Source of the DNA: Catenuloplanes indicus
GTDB taxonomy: Bacteria; Actinomycetota; Actinomycetes; Mycobacteriales; Micromonosporaceae
Direction of reading: 5' to 3'
Length of the DNA stretch: 64,000 nucleotides
Assembly (NCBI RefSeq): GCF_030813715.1
Contig: NZ_JAUSUZ010000001.1
Location: 5,828,001-5,892,000, forward strand
Positions 7,856 to 15,285 of this stretch are shown here, one piece after another. Every line of letters begins with the position of its first letter. Within the stretch, counting starts at the first letter, position 1. The notes beneath the pieces were generated by a model. The model was not told the origin of the DNA. It saw only the letters and a list, made by a program, of their open reading frames with translations, and ran no database searches. The position numbers were made by a program, and so were the translations under genes.

Positions 7856-10800
7856 GTGGTAGTGCGAAATAGTCCCCTACCGAGGATGAGCCGGCGTGGC
7901 CGTGCGACCATCGGCGTCCTGATCGGGGTGTTCGTCCTGTTCACCCTGCTCGGCTGGGGCGTCGATGCCTGGACCGACTGGTTGTGGTTCGACGAGGTCG
8001 CGTTCACGCAGGTCTTCACCGGCAAGCTGATCACCCAGCTGTTGCTCTTCCTGACGGTCGGTGCGGCCATGGCCGTGATCGTCGGTGGCAACCTCTACCT
8101 GGCGTTCCGGCTGCGCCCGATGCTGCGGCCGCCGTCCGCCGAGCAGGCCACGCTGGAGCGGTACCGGATGGTGCTGACGCCGCGGGTCGGCACCTGGATC
8201 GCGGTGCTGTCCGTCGTCGTCGGCCTGTTCGCCGGTCTGTCCGCGCAGAGCCGCTGGCAGGACTGGCTGCTGTTCCGCAACGCGCAGCCGTTCGGCGTCG
8301 CCGACCCCGAGTTCGGTGTGGACATCGGCTTCTACGTCTTCGAGTTCCCGTTCTGGCGCTATCTGCTCGGCGCCGGCTTCACCGCCGTGGTGCTGTCCGT
8401 GATCGGTGCGCTCGCCGTGCACTACATCTTCGGCGGCGTCCGGCTGCAGGGCATCGGCGACCGCATGACCACCGCGGCCCGCGCCCACCTGACCACGCTC
8501 GTCGCGATCTTCGTGCTGCTCAAGGCGGTCGCGTACGTGCTGGACCGGCGCGCGCTGCTGCTCAACTACAACAACGGCACCGATCTGTACGGCGCCGGCT
8601 ACGCGGACATCAACGCGCTGCTGCCGGCCAAGGAGATCCTGGCGTACATCTCGATCGTGGTGGCCATCGCGATCATCGTGTTCTCCAACGCGGTGATGCG
8701 GAACCTCACCTGGCCCGGCGTCTCGCTGGCGCTGCTCGGCATCTCCGCGGTCGCGATCGGCGGCATCTACCCCTGGGCGGTGCAGACCTTCGAGGTCAAC
8801 CCGAGCATCCGGGACAAGGAAGCGGAGTACATCCAGCGCAGCATCAACGCTACCCGGGACGCGTTCGGCGTGGCGGCCAGCGACGTGAAGGGCTTCGGGG
8901 CGAACAATCTGACCCCGCCGCCGGAGCTGACCAGCGACTCGGCCGTCGTGCCGAACATCCGGCTCCTCGACCCGCAGCTGGTCTCCGAGACGTACACGCA
9001 GCTCCAGCAGGTGCGCGGTTTCTACGACTTCGGTGCGAAGCTGGACATCGACCGGTACGAGGTGGACGGCAAGAGCCAGGACTACGTGGTCGGCGTCCGT
9101 GAGATCAACTACAGCGAGCTGACCGACCAGCAGAACAACTGGATCAACCGCCACACCGTCTACACCCACGGGTACGGGCTGGTGGCCGCGCCGGCGAACC
9201 GGGTGGTCTGCAACGGCCAGCCGTACTTCGTCTCCGGCTTCCTGAACGAGGCCCAGACGGACCCGGCGCAGGCCCAGCAGCAGCAGGAGTGCAACTCCAA
9301 CGAAGAGCTGATCAAGGTCGACCAGCCGCGCGTCTACTACGGCGAGCAGACCCGTGAGGAGGCCAACGACTACGCGATCGTCGGCTCCACCTCGCCGGAC
9401 GACCGTGCCGAGTTCGACCGGCCCGGCGCCAACAACACGGACACGTACTACACGTACACCGGCTCCGGCGGCATCCCGATCGGCTCGCTCACCCGGCGCC
9501 TGCTCTACGCGGTGAAGAACGCGGAGACGAACTTCCTGCTCTCCGACGCGGTCAACGACAACTCGCGGCTGATGTACGTACGTGACCCGCGCTCCCGGGT
9601 GGAGAAGGTCGCGCCGTTCCTCACCATCGACGGCGACCCGTACCCGTCCGTGGTGGACGGCAAGATCGTCTGGATCCTGGACGGCTACACGACGTCCGCG
9701 ACGTACCCGTACTCGCAGCGGATCAACCTGCAGACCGAGACCGAGGACGCCACCACCGGCGTCGGCGCGTTCGCGCTGGCCGGGCAGGACGTCAACTACA
9801 TGCGCAACTCGGTCAAGGCGACCGTCGACGCGTACGACGGCACGGTCACGCTCTACGAGTTCGACACGCAGGACCCGGTGCTCAAGGCGTGGAACAAGGC
9901 GTTCGGCGGCGACCTGGTCAAGCCGAAGTCGGAGATCCCCGCCGCGCTCGCCGAGCACCTGCGCTACCCGGTCGACCTGTTCAAGGTGCAGCGGAACCTG
10001 CTCTCCAAGTTCCACGTGACCGACCCGGGCGGCTACTTCACCGGTGACGACTTCTGGGCCGTGCCGAACACGCCGGGTCAGTCCGACTCGCAGACCAAGC
10101 AGCCGCCGTACTACCTCAACACCCAGCTCGGTGAGCAGCAGCAGACGACGTTCCAGCTCACCGCCGCGCTCAGCCCGGCCAAACGGCAGAACCTCGCCTC
10201 GATCATGTCCGGCTGGTACGACGAGGCCGGCAACCCGCAACTGCAGGTGCTCGAACTACCCGACTCCACGCCCGTGCTCGGCCCGGAACAGGTCTTCCAG
10301 CGGATGACCACGGAAGGCGACGCGCGAACCGCGATCAGCCAGCTGACCGCGGACGGGGCGGCCCGGATCGACTACGGCAACCTGCTGTCGCTGCCGTTCG
10401 GCGACGGCATACTGTACGTCGAGCCGATCTACGTGCAGAGCAACGACGAGAACGCGTACCCGCTGCTCCAGAGGGTGTTGCTGTCCTACGGAGACGGTAA
10501 GTACGTGGTGCTCGCGAACAGCATCACCGAGGGCATCAACACGCTGGTCGACCGGGCGCGGCGCGGGCAGACCTCGCCGCCGTCCACGCCGCCGGGCTCC
10601 AGCGGCGGCACACCGGCCACCCCGGCGCCGACCGGGTCCGCGAGCCCGGCGGCACCGGCCACACCGACGCCGAACGCGACACCGTCCGCACCGGCCGGCA
10701 ACGTCAGCCTCGACCAGGCCGCGCAGCGCGTCCAGGACGCGATCACCGAGGTCCGGGCGGCACAGCAGTCCGGCGACTTCGAGCGGTACGGCCGGGCGCT

Positions 10801-10876
10801 GACCCAGCTCGACGCGGCCATGAAGGAGTGGGACGCGGCGCAGCGAGCCGCCACCACGCCCAGCCCACAGGGCTGA
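7856..10876 (+). CDS. UPF0182 (COG1615) large membrane protein
   Basis: A 1006-residue protein. The first 330 residues contain about seven hydrophobic membrane segments. A long extracellular domain (about 330-900) follows, with family-typical stretches such as NRHTVYTHGYGLVAAPANRV and YFVSGF. The tail has a Pro/Ala/Thr/Ser-rich linker (about 905-950) and an acidic helical end. UPF0182 is conserved in actinobacteria and its function is unknown. The GTG start has GGAG about 9 bp upstream. Its terminator has been split by the insertion sequence downstream. Confidence 0.93.
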   Translation: MVVRNSPLPRMSRRGRATIGVLIGVFVLFTLLGWGVDAWTDWLWFDEVAFTQVFTGKLITQLLLFLTVGAAMAVIVGGNLYLAFRLRPMLRPPSAEQATLERYRMVLTPRVGTWIAVLSVVVGLFAGLSAQSRWQDWLLFRNAQPFGVADPEFGVDIGFYVFEFPFWRYLLGAGFTAVVLSVIGALAVHYIFGGVRLQGIGDRMTTAARAHLTTLVAIFVLLKAVAYVLDRRALLLNYNNGTDLYGAGYADINALLPAKEILAYISIVVAIAIIVFSNAVMRNLTWPGVSLALLGISAVAIGGIYPWAVQTFEVNPSIRDKEAEYIQRSINATRDAFGVAASDVKGFGANNLTPPPELTSDSAVVPNIRLLDPQLVSETYTQLQQVRGFYDFGAKLDIDRYEVDGKSQDYVVGVREINYSELTDQQNNWINRHTVYTHGYGLVAAPANRVVCNGQPYFVSGFLNEAQTDPAQAQQQQECNSNEELIKVDQPRVYYGEQTREEANDYAIVGSTSPDDRAEFDRPGANNTDTYYTYTGSGGIPIGSLTRRLLYAVKNAETNFLLSDAVNDNSRLMYVRDPRSRVEKVAPFLTIDGDPYPSVVDGKIVWILDGYTTSATYPYSQRINLQTETEDATTGVGAFALAGQDVNYMRNSVKATVDAYDGTVTLYEFDTQDPVLKAWNKAFGGDLVKPKSEIPAALAEHLRYPVDLFKVQRNLLSKFHVTDPGGYFTGDDFWAVPNTPGQSDSQTKQPPYYLNTQLGEQQQTTFQLTAALSPAKRQNLASIMSGWYDEAGNPQLQVLELPDSTPVLGPEQVFQRMTTEGDARTAISQLTADGAARIDYGNLLSLPFGDGILYVEPIYVQSNDENAYPLLQRVLLSYGDGKYVVLANSITEGINTLVDRARRGQTSPPSTPPGSSGGTPATPAPTGSASPAAPATPTPNATPSAPAGNVSLDQAAQRVQDAITEVRAAQQSGDFERYGRALTQLDAAMKEWDAAQRAATTPSPQG

Positions 10877-10886
10877 TCTCCGCAAC

Positions 10887-10904
10887 GCAAAACGGCCCCC
10901 GGCG
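10887..10904 (+). terminator. Left arm of the UPF0182 terminator, split by an IS
   Basis: GCAAAACGGCCCCCGGCG is an exact 18-base reverse complement of 12210-12227. Joined, the two arms form one long A-tract/T-tract hairpin 10 bp after the UPF0182 stop. The IS30-family element now separates them by 1.3 kb. Confidence 0.7.
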
Positions 10905-10922
10905 TACGGGCGGATTCCAGGG

Positions 10923-12192
10923 GTCGTTGCAACACAGTTGATCAACTGGTTTTGGTTAAGAGTTTAGTGAAGCGCTCGGCTGGGGTGTCCCAGCCGAGCG
11001 TTTTGCGTGGGCGTCCGTTGAGTTCGATGGCGACGGCGTCAAGGTGGTCGCGGCCGTGGACGGACAGGTCGGTGCTTTTCGGGAAGTATTGGCGTAGCAG
11101 GCCGTTGGTGTTCTCGTTGCTACCGCGTTGCCAGGGTGAGTGCGGGTCGCAGAAATAGACCGGGGTGCCGGTAGCGATGGTGAACTGCTGGTGCAGGCTC
11201 ATGTCGATGCCCTGGTCCCAGGTCAGCGACCGGCGTAGCTGTGTGGGCAGGTGGCCGATGGTGGCGGTCAGGGCGTCTCGGACGAGGTCGGCGGTGCGGC
11301 CGGCCGGCAGGTGGACGAGCATGACGTAGCGGGTGTGGCGTTCGACCAGGGTACCGATCGCGGAGCGGTTGTCCTTGCCGATGATCAGGTCGCCTTCCCA
11401 GTGACCGGGCACCGCGCGGTCGTCGGCCTCGGCGGGGCGTTCGCTGATCATGATCATCTCGGTGGCCATCCGGGGAGTGCGCTGCTGAGCCTGGCGGCGA
11501 GGCCGGCGGACCGCGCGACCGGTGCGTAACGCGGTGGTCAGCTCGCGGCGTAGCGCGCCGCGGCCTTGTACGTAGAGCGCCTGGTAGATCGTCTCGCGGG
11601 CCACGTGCATCTCCGGGCGGTCGGGAAAGTCCCGCCTGAGCGTCGCACAATCTGTTCGGGGCTCCACTTGAGGTCCAGCCGATCCTGGACCGCCTGCCGC
11701 AGCTCAGGACTGGCGGCGATCTTGCTGATTTTCGGGCGGGACCGGCGTGCCTGTGCACGCGCCTGCGCCGCGTGGGGCCGGTAGTCACCGCTGACCGGAT
11801 GCGCGTTACGCCGCAGCTCACGACTGATCGTCGATGGTTCACGGTCCAGTTCCACGGCGATCTGCCGGACTGAGGCCTGTTCGCGACGCCGGTCAGCGAT
11901 ATACAGACGTTCTTCCTCATTGAGGAACCGGCCACGCACCGACGGTGACGGCCCGGCCGTGATCGGCGGTGCCGCCTTTTCACGGCCGGTCGGGTTACGG
12001 CCGTTCCGCCAACGCCGGCCGGTCCGGACGTTGATCCCGACGACCCTGCACGCTTCTGCCGTTCCGACACCCTGACCCACGAGCGCAAGATATGCCTCAC
12101 GCTCGCGGGTCAGACGCCGACGGCCCTGAACAACCGAACGGTCCCGGATCTCGAAGTCCATCGCATTCCCTGAACTGGGGTGTTGCGACGAC
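10923..12192 (-). mobile_element. IS30-family insertion sequence, about 1.27 kb
   Basis: The element is bounded by 13-bp near-perfect terminal inverted repeats: GTCGTTGCAACAC at 10923-10935, and the complement of GTCGTCGCAACAC at 12180-12192 (one mismatch). It contains one transposase gene transcribed leftward. Size, ends and transposase fit IS30. I see no clear target duplication. It sits in the loop of a rho-independent terminator, and with a broken transposase it cannot move by itself. Confidence 0.85.
10942..12161 (-). pseudogene. IS30-family transposase, frameshifted
   Basis: The N-terminal part (ATG 12161) has the helix-turn-helix region ASVRQIAVELDREPSTISRE and runs into DLKWSPEQIVRR near 11655. 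The continuation (LRRDFPDRPEMHVARETIYQ and the DDE core) is in the -1 frame and ends at 10942. Catalytic residues are intact: D in PGHWEGDLI, D in LTWDQGIDM and E in RGSNENTNG. One missing base near 11650 explains the break. There is no slippery heptamer, so programmed frameshifting is unlikely. A sequencing error is the alternative. Confidence 0.8.
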
Positions 12193-12209
12193 TGCTAGAA
12201 CCCAAGCCG

Positions 12210-12227
12210 CGCCGGGGGCCGTTTTGC
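12210..12227 (+). terminator. Right arm of the split UPF0182 terminator
   Basis: CGCCGGGGGCCGTTTTGC pairs perfectly with 10887-10904. Its last bases overlap the -35 element of the tRNA promoter that follows. Confidence 0.7.
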
Positions 12228-12253
12228 AGCTCAGGTGACCACTGGGGTAATGT
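12224..12253 (+). promoter_or_regulatory. Promoter of initiator tRNA copy 1
   Basis: TTGCAG (12224-12229) and TAATGT (12248-12253) are separated by 18 bp. The predicted start is 5-6 bases before the mature tRNA. Confidence 0.6.
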
Positions 12254-12265
12254 TCTCAGAGCCGA

Positions 12266-12339
12266 CGCGGGGTGGAGCAGCTCGGTAGCTCGCTGGGCTC
12301 ATAACCCAGAGGTCGCAGGTTCAAATCCTGTCCCCGCTA
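12266..12339 (+). tRNA. Initiator tRNA-fMet(CAT), copy 1
   Basis: A 74-base cloverleaf without encoded CCA and with anticodon CAT. The anticodon stem carries three consecutive G:C pairs (GGGCTCATAACCC), and the 1:72 position is unpaired (C:U). Both are hallmarks of bacterial initiator tRNA. The acceptor stem is CGCGGGG/CCCCGCT. Its T stem (GCAGG/CCTGT) differs from copies 2 and 3. Confidence 0.95.
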
Positions 12340-12347
12340 CGAGGGTC

Positions 12348-12388
12348 GAGGGGCGTCTGTCCGCGGAGTGCGCGGACTGGCGCCCCTC
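12348..12388 (+). terminator. Terminator of initiator tRNA copy 1
   Basis: A two-part stem: outer GAGGGGCG/CGCCCCTC and inner GTCCGCG/CGCGGAC, followed by TTCGCATT. A second hairpin, TCCGGGGC-CGA-GCCCCGGA, follows at 12401-12419. The same architecture with different stem bases follows tRNA copies 2 and 3. Confidence 0.75.
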
Positions 12389-12543
12389 TTCGCATTCTGC
12401 TCCGGGGCCGAGCCCCGGAAGCCCCGCGTGCCTGTGGTTGCGGTGCGTGGTGTGGTGCGGTGGGTGCGTGTGGTGCGGTGGGTGCCTGTGGTGCGGTGCG
12501 TGCCTGTGGTGTGGTGCGTGCTTCGGTGGCCGGAGGGGTGTCG

Positions 12544-12867
12544 GTGGAGCCTGAGCTTGTGGTTGAGGTGGAGCGGCGAGGCGACGGCGTGGTGGGTGTG
12601 CGCGTCGTGGGGGATGTGGACCGGGACAGCGCGGGGAGTGTGCTGGAGGCCTTCGAACGGGCGCTCGCGGGGGATGAGCCCGCCCGGGTGGTTTTCGATC
12701 TGGGCGGGGTGGGGTTCTTGGACTCGGCGGGGATTCGGGTGCTGGTGACCTGCCGGGAGCGGGCGGAACTCGTCGGTGCCCGGCTCGAGGTGGAGCGGGC
12801 GCATGAGAACGTGCGGCAGGTGCTGACGATCACTGACCTGCTGGGCGTGCTGCGGGTGGCACCCTAG
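12544..12867 (+). CDS. STAS-domain anti-sigma factor antagonist
   Basis: A 107-residue SpoIIAA-like protein. VFDLGGVGFLDSAGIRVLV (about residues 50-68) contains the conserved D-S-A-G, whose serine is the usual phosphorylation site controlling partner switching with RsbW/SpoIIAB-type kinases. GTG 12544 is chosen for its GGAGG 7 bp upstream; a longer frame would run through GGTGCG-type low-complexity repeats (12434-12530). The stop overlaps that of the convergent ABC transporter in a CTAG. A candidate partner kinase is encoded at 44787-45224. Confidence 0.85.
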   Translation: MEPELVVEVERRGDGVVGVRVVGDVDRDSAGSVLEAFERALAGDEPARVVFDLGGVGFLDSAGIRVLVTCRERAELVGARLEVERAHENVRQVLTITDLLGVLRVAP

Positions 12868-14567
12868 GCACGGGCCGGCTCCGGGGTGGTGATCCGGAGT
12901 GCCTCGATCAGGGTGCGGTAGAGCGTGTCGGAGGCCAGGAGCTCGGGGTGGGTGCCCTGGGCGCGGATGCGGCCGGACTCGAGGACGATGATGTGGTCGG
13001 CGTCCAGGACGGTGGAGAGCCGGTGCGCGATCGTGATCACGGCGCCGGTGCGGGACTGGTCGCGGATGCACTCCTGCAGCGCCTGCTCGGTGAGCGCGTC
13101 CAGCTGGGCGGTGGCCTCGTCGAGCAGCAGCAGGTCGGGCGTGCGGATGATGGCGCGGGCCAGGGCGATGCGCTGACGTTCGCCGCCGGAGAGTTCGGTG
13201 GACGAGACCGGGTTGTCCAGGCCCTCCGGGAGCGCGGCGACGCGGTCGGTGAGGCGGACGGCGGCGAGCGCGGTGGCCAGCTCGGCGTCGGTGGCGTCCG
13301 GGTGGGTGAACCGCAGGTTGTCCCGGATCGTGCCGGGGACCAGCGGCGTCTCCTGCTCGACGTAGGCGATCTGCGAGCGGACCTGGTGGTTCGCGTACGG
13401 GATCCCGTTCAGCAGCAGTGTGCCGTGCGTCGGCTCGACGAAGCGCAGGATCAGGGAGAACAGCGTGGTCTTGCCCGCGCCGGACGGGCCGACGATCGCG
13501 GTGTGGCCGTGCCGCGGGACGACCAGGTCGATCTCGTGGACCGCGTCCGGGCCGTCCTCGGTGTAGCGCGCGGAGACCTGCCGCAGCTCCAGGACCGGGG
13601 CGGACGGCGAGGACGCGGCCGGCAGCTCGGACAGCTCCTCGACCGGCAGCTGCTCGATCGCGCGGAGCCGGGACGCGGCGGCGATACCGGCCTGCAGCGT
13701 GGTCAGGTTCTGGGTCATCTCGGCGAGCGGGCCGATCAGCTGGAACGTGTAGAGCAGGAACGCGATCAGGCCGGAGACCTGCAGCAGGCCGGCGTCCACC
13801 CGCCACGCGCCGATGGCGAGCACCACGATGATGGCGAGCTGCACGCCGCTCCACGACACGGTCATCACCTCGGCGGCCCGGTGCGCCGCGCGCAGGCTGT
13901 GCCGGAACGCGTTCTCCGCCGCGGTCACCACCCGGTCGGACTGGCGATCCTCGGCGCGGCTGGCCTTCACCGTCCGGATCGCGCGCAGGCTGCCCTCCAG
14001 CGTGCCGCCGAGCTCGCCGATCGAGCCCTGCGCGGCCTCCTGCGCCCGGCCGATCGACGGCAGCAGCGTGACCATCACCGTGCCGACGATCAGCACCGCC
14101 ACGATCGTGCTGCCCAGCAGCACCAGGTCGAGCACGGCCATCAGCGCCAGCGTGGCGACGGCCGCGACCGCGCTGTTGATCAGGTTGACCGCGCTGGCGG
14201 ACGCGTCGTGCAGCAGCTGCGGGTCGGAGGTCGCGCGGGTGACCAGCTCGCCGGTCGGGCGGCCGGTGAGCGCGTCGACCCGGGCCGCGAAGTAGCGCCG
14301 GACCACCGCGATCCGCGCCTCGAAGACGACCCGCTCGGCGAGCGTGGCCATCAGCTTCCACTGCCGGAACGAGATGATCGTGCCGACCACGACCAGCGCG
14401 AGCAGCGTCAGGACCGGCGCGACCGGGAAGCCGCCGCCGAGCGAATCGATGATCTGCTTGGCGGCCAGCGGCGTGGCCAGGCTCGCCGTGCTCGCGAGAA
14501 GACCCAGGACAAGACCGATCACGAGGGTACGGCGATGCGGGCGCAGATAACCGAGTAGGACTCGCAT
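12864..14567 (-). CDS. ABC exporter, fused permease and ATPase
   Basis: A 567-residue half-transporter. The type I exporter membrane domain (residues 1-310, six membrane helices) precedes a nucleotide-binding domain with Walker A GPSGAGKTT, signature LSGGERQRIALARAI and Walker B LLLLDEATAQLD. It should act as a dimer exporting a drug or lipid; the substrate is unknown. It is divergent from a TetR regulator, with the palindromic operator ending 3 bp before the ATG. There is no ribosome-binding site, so the message may be leaderless. Confidence 0.92.
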   Translation of the reverse strand: MRVLLGYLRPHRRTLVIGLVLGLLASTASLATPLAAKQIIDSLGGGFPVAPVLTLLALVVVGTIISFRQWKLMATLAERVVFEARIAVVRRYFAARVDALTGRPTGELVTRATSDPQLLHDASASAVNLINSAVAAVATLALMAVLDLVLLGSTIVAVLIVGTVMVTLLPSIGRAQEAAQGSIGELGGTLEGSLRAIRTVKASRAEDRQSDRVVTAAENAFRHSLRAAHRAAEVMTVSWSGVQLAIIVVLAIGAWRVDAGLLQVSGLIAFLLYTFQLIGPLAEMTQNLTTLQAGIAAASRLRAIEQLPVEELSELPAASSPSAPVLELRQVSARYTEDGPDAVHEIDLVVPRHGHTAIVGPSGAGKTTLFSLILRFVEPTHGTLLLNGIPYANHQVRSQIAYVEQETPLVPGTIRDNLRFTHPDATDAELATALAAVRLTDRVAALPEGLDNPVSSTELSGGERQRIALARAIIRTPDLLLLDEATAQLDALTEQALQECIRDQSRTGAVITIAHRLSTVLDADHIIVLESGRIRAQGTHPELLASDTLYRTLIEALRITTPEPARA

Positions 14568-14570
14568 GGG

Positions 14571-14615
14571 CCAGAGTGGAACATGATTGTTCCGTTCTGG
14601 TCAAGCGAGTATCCT
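14571..14615. promoter_or_regulatory. TetR operator and tetR promoter
   Basis: A 30-bp dyad at 14571-14600 reads CCAGA-N2-GGAACA-N4-TGTTCC-N2-TCTGG, with all arms perfect. A promoter for the TetR gene, TTGTTC (14587-14592), 17 bp, TATCCT (14610-14615), overlaps its right half. Binding would therefore block both the regulator and the exporter. Confidence 0.75.
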
Positions 14616-14623
14616 CAGACAGC

Positions 14624-15226
14624 GTGAGGGCCGATGTTCCGGAAACCGGCAGTCGTGCGCGGACCCGCCGGGCGATCCTGGACGCCGCGATCGCGGTGCT
14701 CGGGCGCAACCCGGCCGCCTCGCTCGGCGAGATCGCCACCGCCGCCGGCGTCGGCCGCACCACGCTGCACCGATACTTCCCGGACCGCTCCGATCTGCTC
14801 GGGGCGATCAAGGAGGACAGCGTCGTACGGATGGACCGCGCCGTGGAACTGGCCCGGCTGCCGGAGGGCACCGGCCGTGCCGCGGTCGTCCGGCTGGCCC
14901 GGGAGTATTTCGACCTCGGCGACCTGCTGTCGCTGCTGTTCGCGGACCCGCCGCTGGCCGGTGACCCGACCTGGGAGAAGGACACGGCCGGCTGCGACCC
15001 CCGGCTGGCGGAGGTGGTGGTCCGCGGCCACCGGGACGGCACGATCGACCCGGAGCTGCCGGCCGGATGGGTGGAGAGCCTGATCTGGTCACAGCTCTAC
15101 GCCGGCTGGGCGTACACCGCGGACGGCGCCTCTCGCCACGACACGCTGCGCCTGGTCCTGCGCACGCTCACCGGCGCACTGACCCCGGCCGCACCCGGCC
15201 CGGTGCACCGTGCGGGTCGTCCGTAG
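14624..15226 (+). CDS. TetR-family transcriptional regulator
   Basis: About 200 residues. The N-terminal helix-turn-helix reads ARTRRAILDAAIAVL, then GEIATAAGVGRTTLHRYFPD (residues about 33-52). The C-terminal ligand-binding domain ends AYTADGASRHDTLRLVLRTLTGAL. GTG 14624 is preferred over the GTG at 14576, because the latter lies inside the operator and upstream of the -10 box. With TATCCT 8 bp before it, the transcript is probably almost leaderless. It probably represses the divergent exporter and itself. Confidence 0.88.
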   Translation: MRADVPETGSRARTRRAILDAAIAVLGRNPAASLGEIATAAGVGRTTLHRYFPDRSDLLGAIKEDSVVRMDRAVELARLPEGTGRAAVVRLAREYFDLGDLLSLLFADPPLAGDPTWEKDTAGCDPRLAEVVVRGHRDGTIDPELPAGWVESLIWSQLYAGWAYTADGASRHDTLRLVLRTLTGALTPAAPGPVHRAGRP

Positions 15227-15285
15227 CGCGCATCCCGTACCCTCGATCGCTCTGTTCCTGTGCTGGTGAGCGAGAGGAAGCCGAC

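Noticed and set aside
10942-12161. Programmed -1 frameshift in the transposase
   Set aside because: No slippery heptamer or following pseudoknot near 11650, and IS30 transposases are normally a single frame. A mutation or a sequencing error is more likely.
12434-12530. CRISPR-like or tandem regulatory repeat
   Set aside because: Irregular GGTGCG/GGTGTG low-complexity sequence without constant repeat and spacer lengths.
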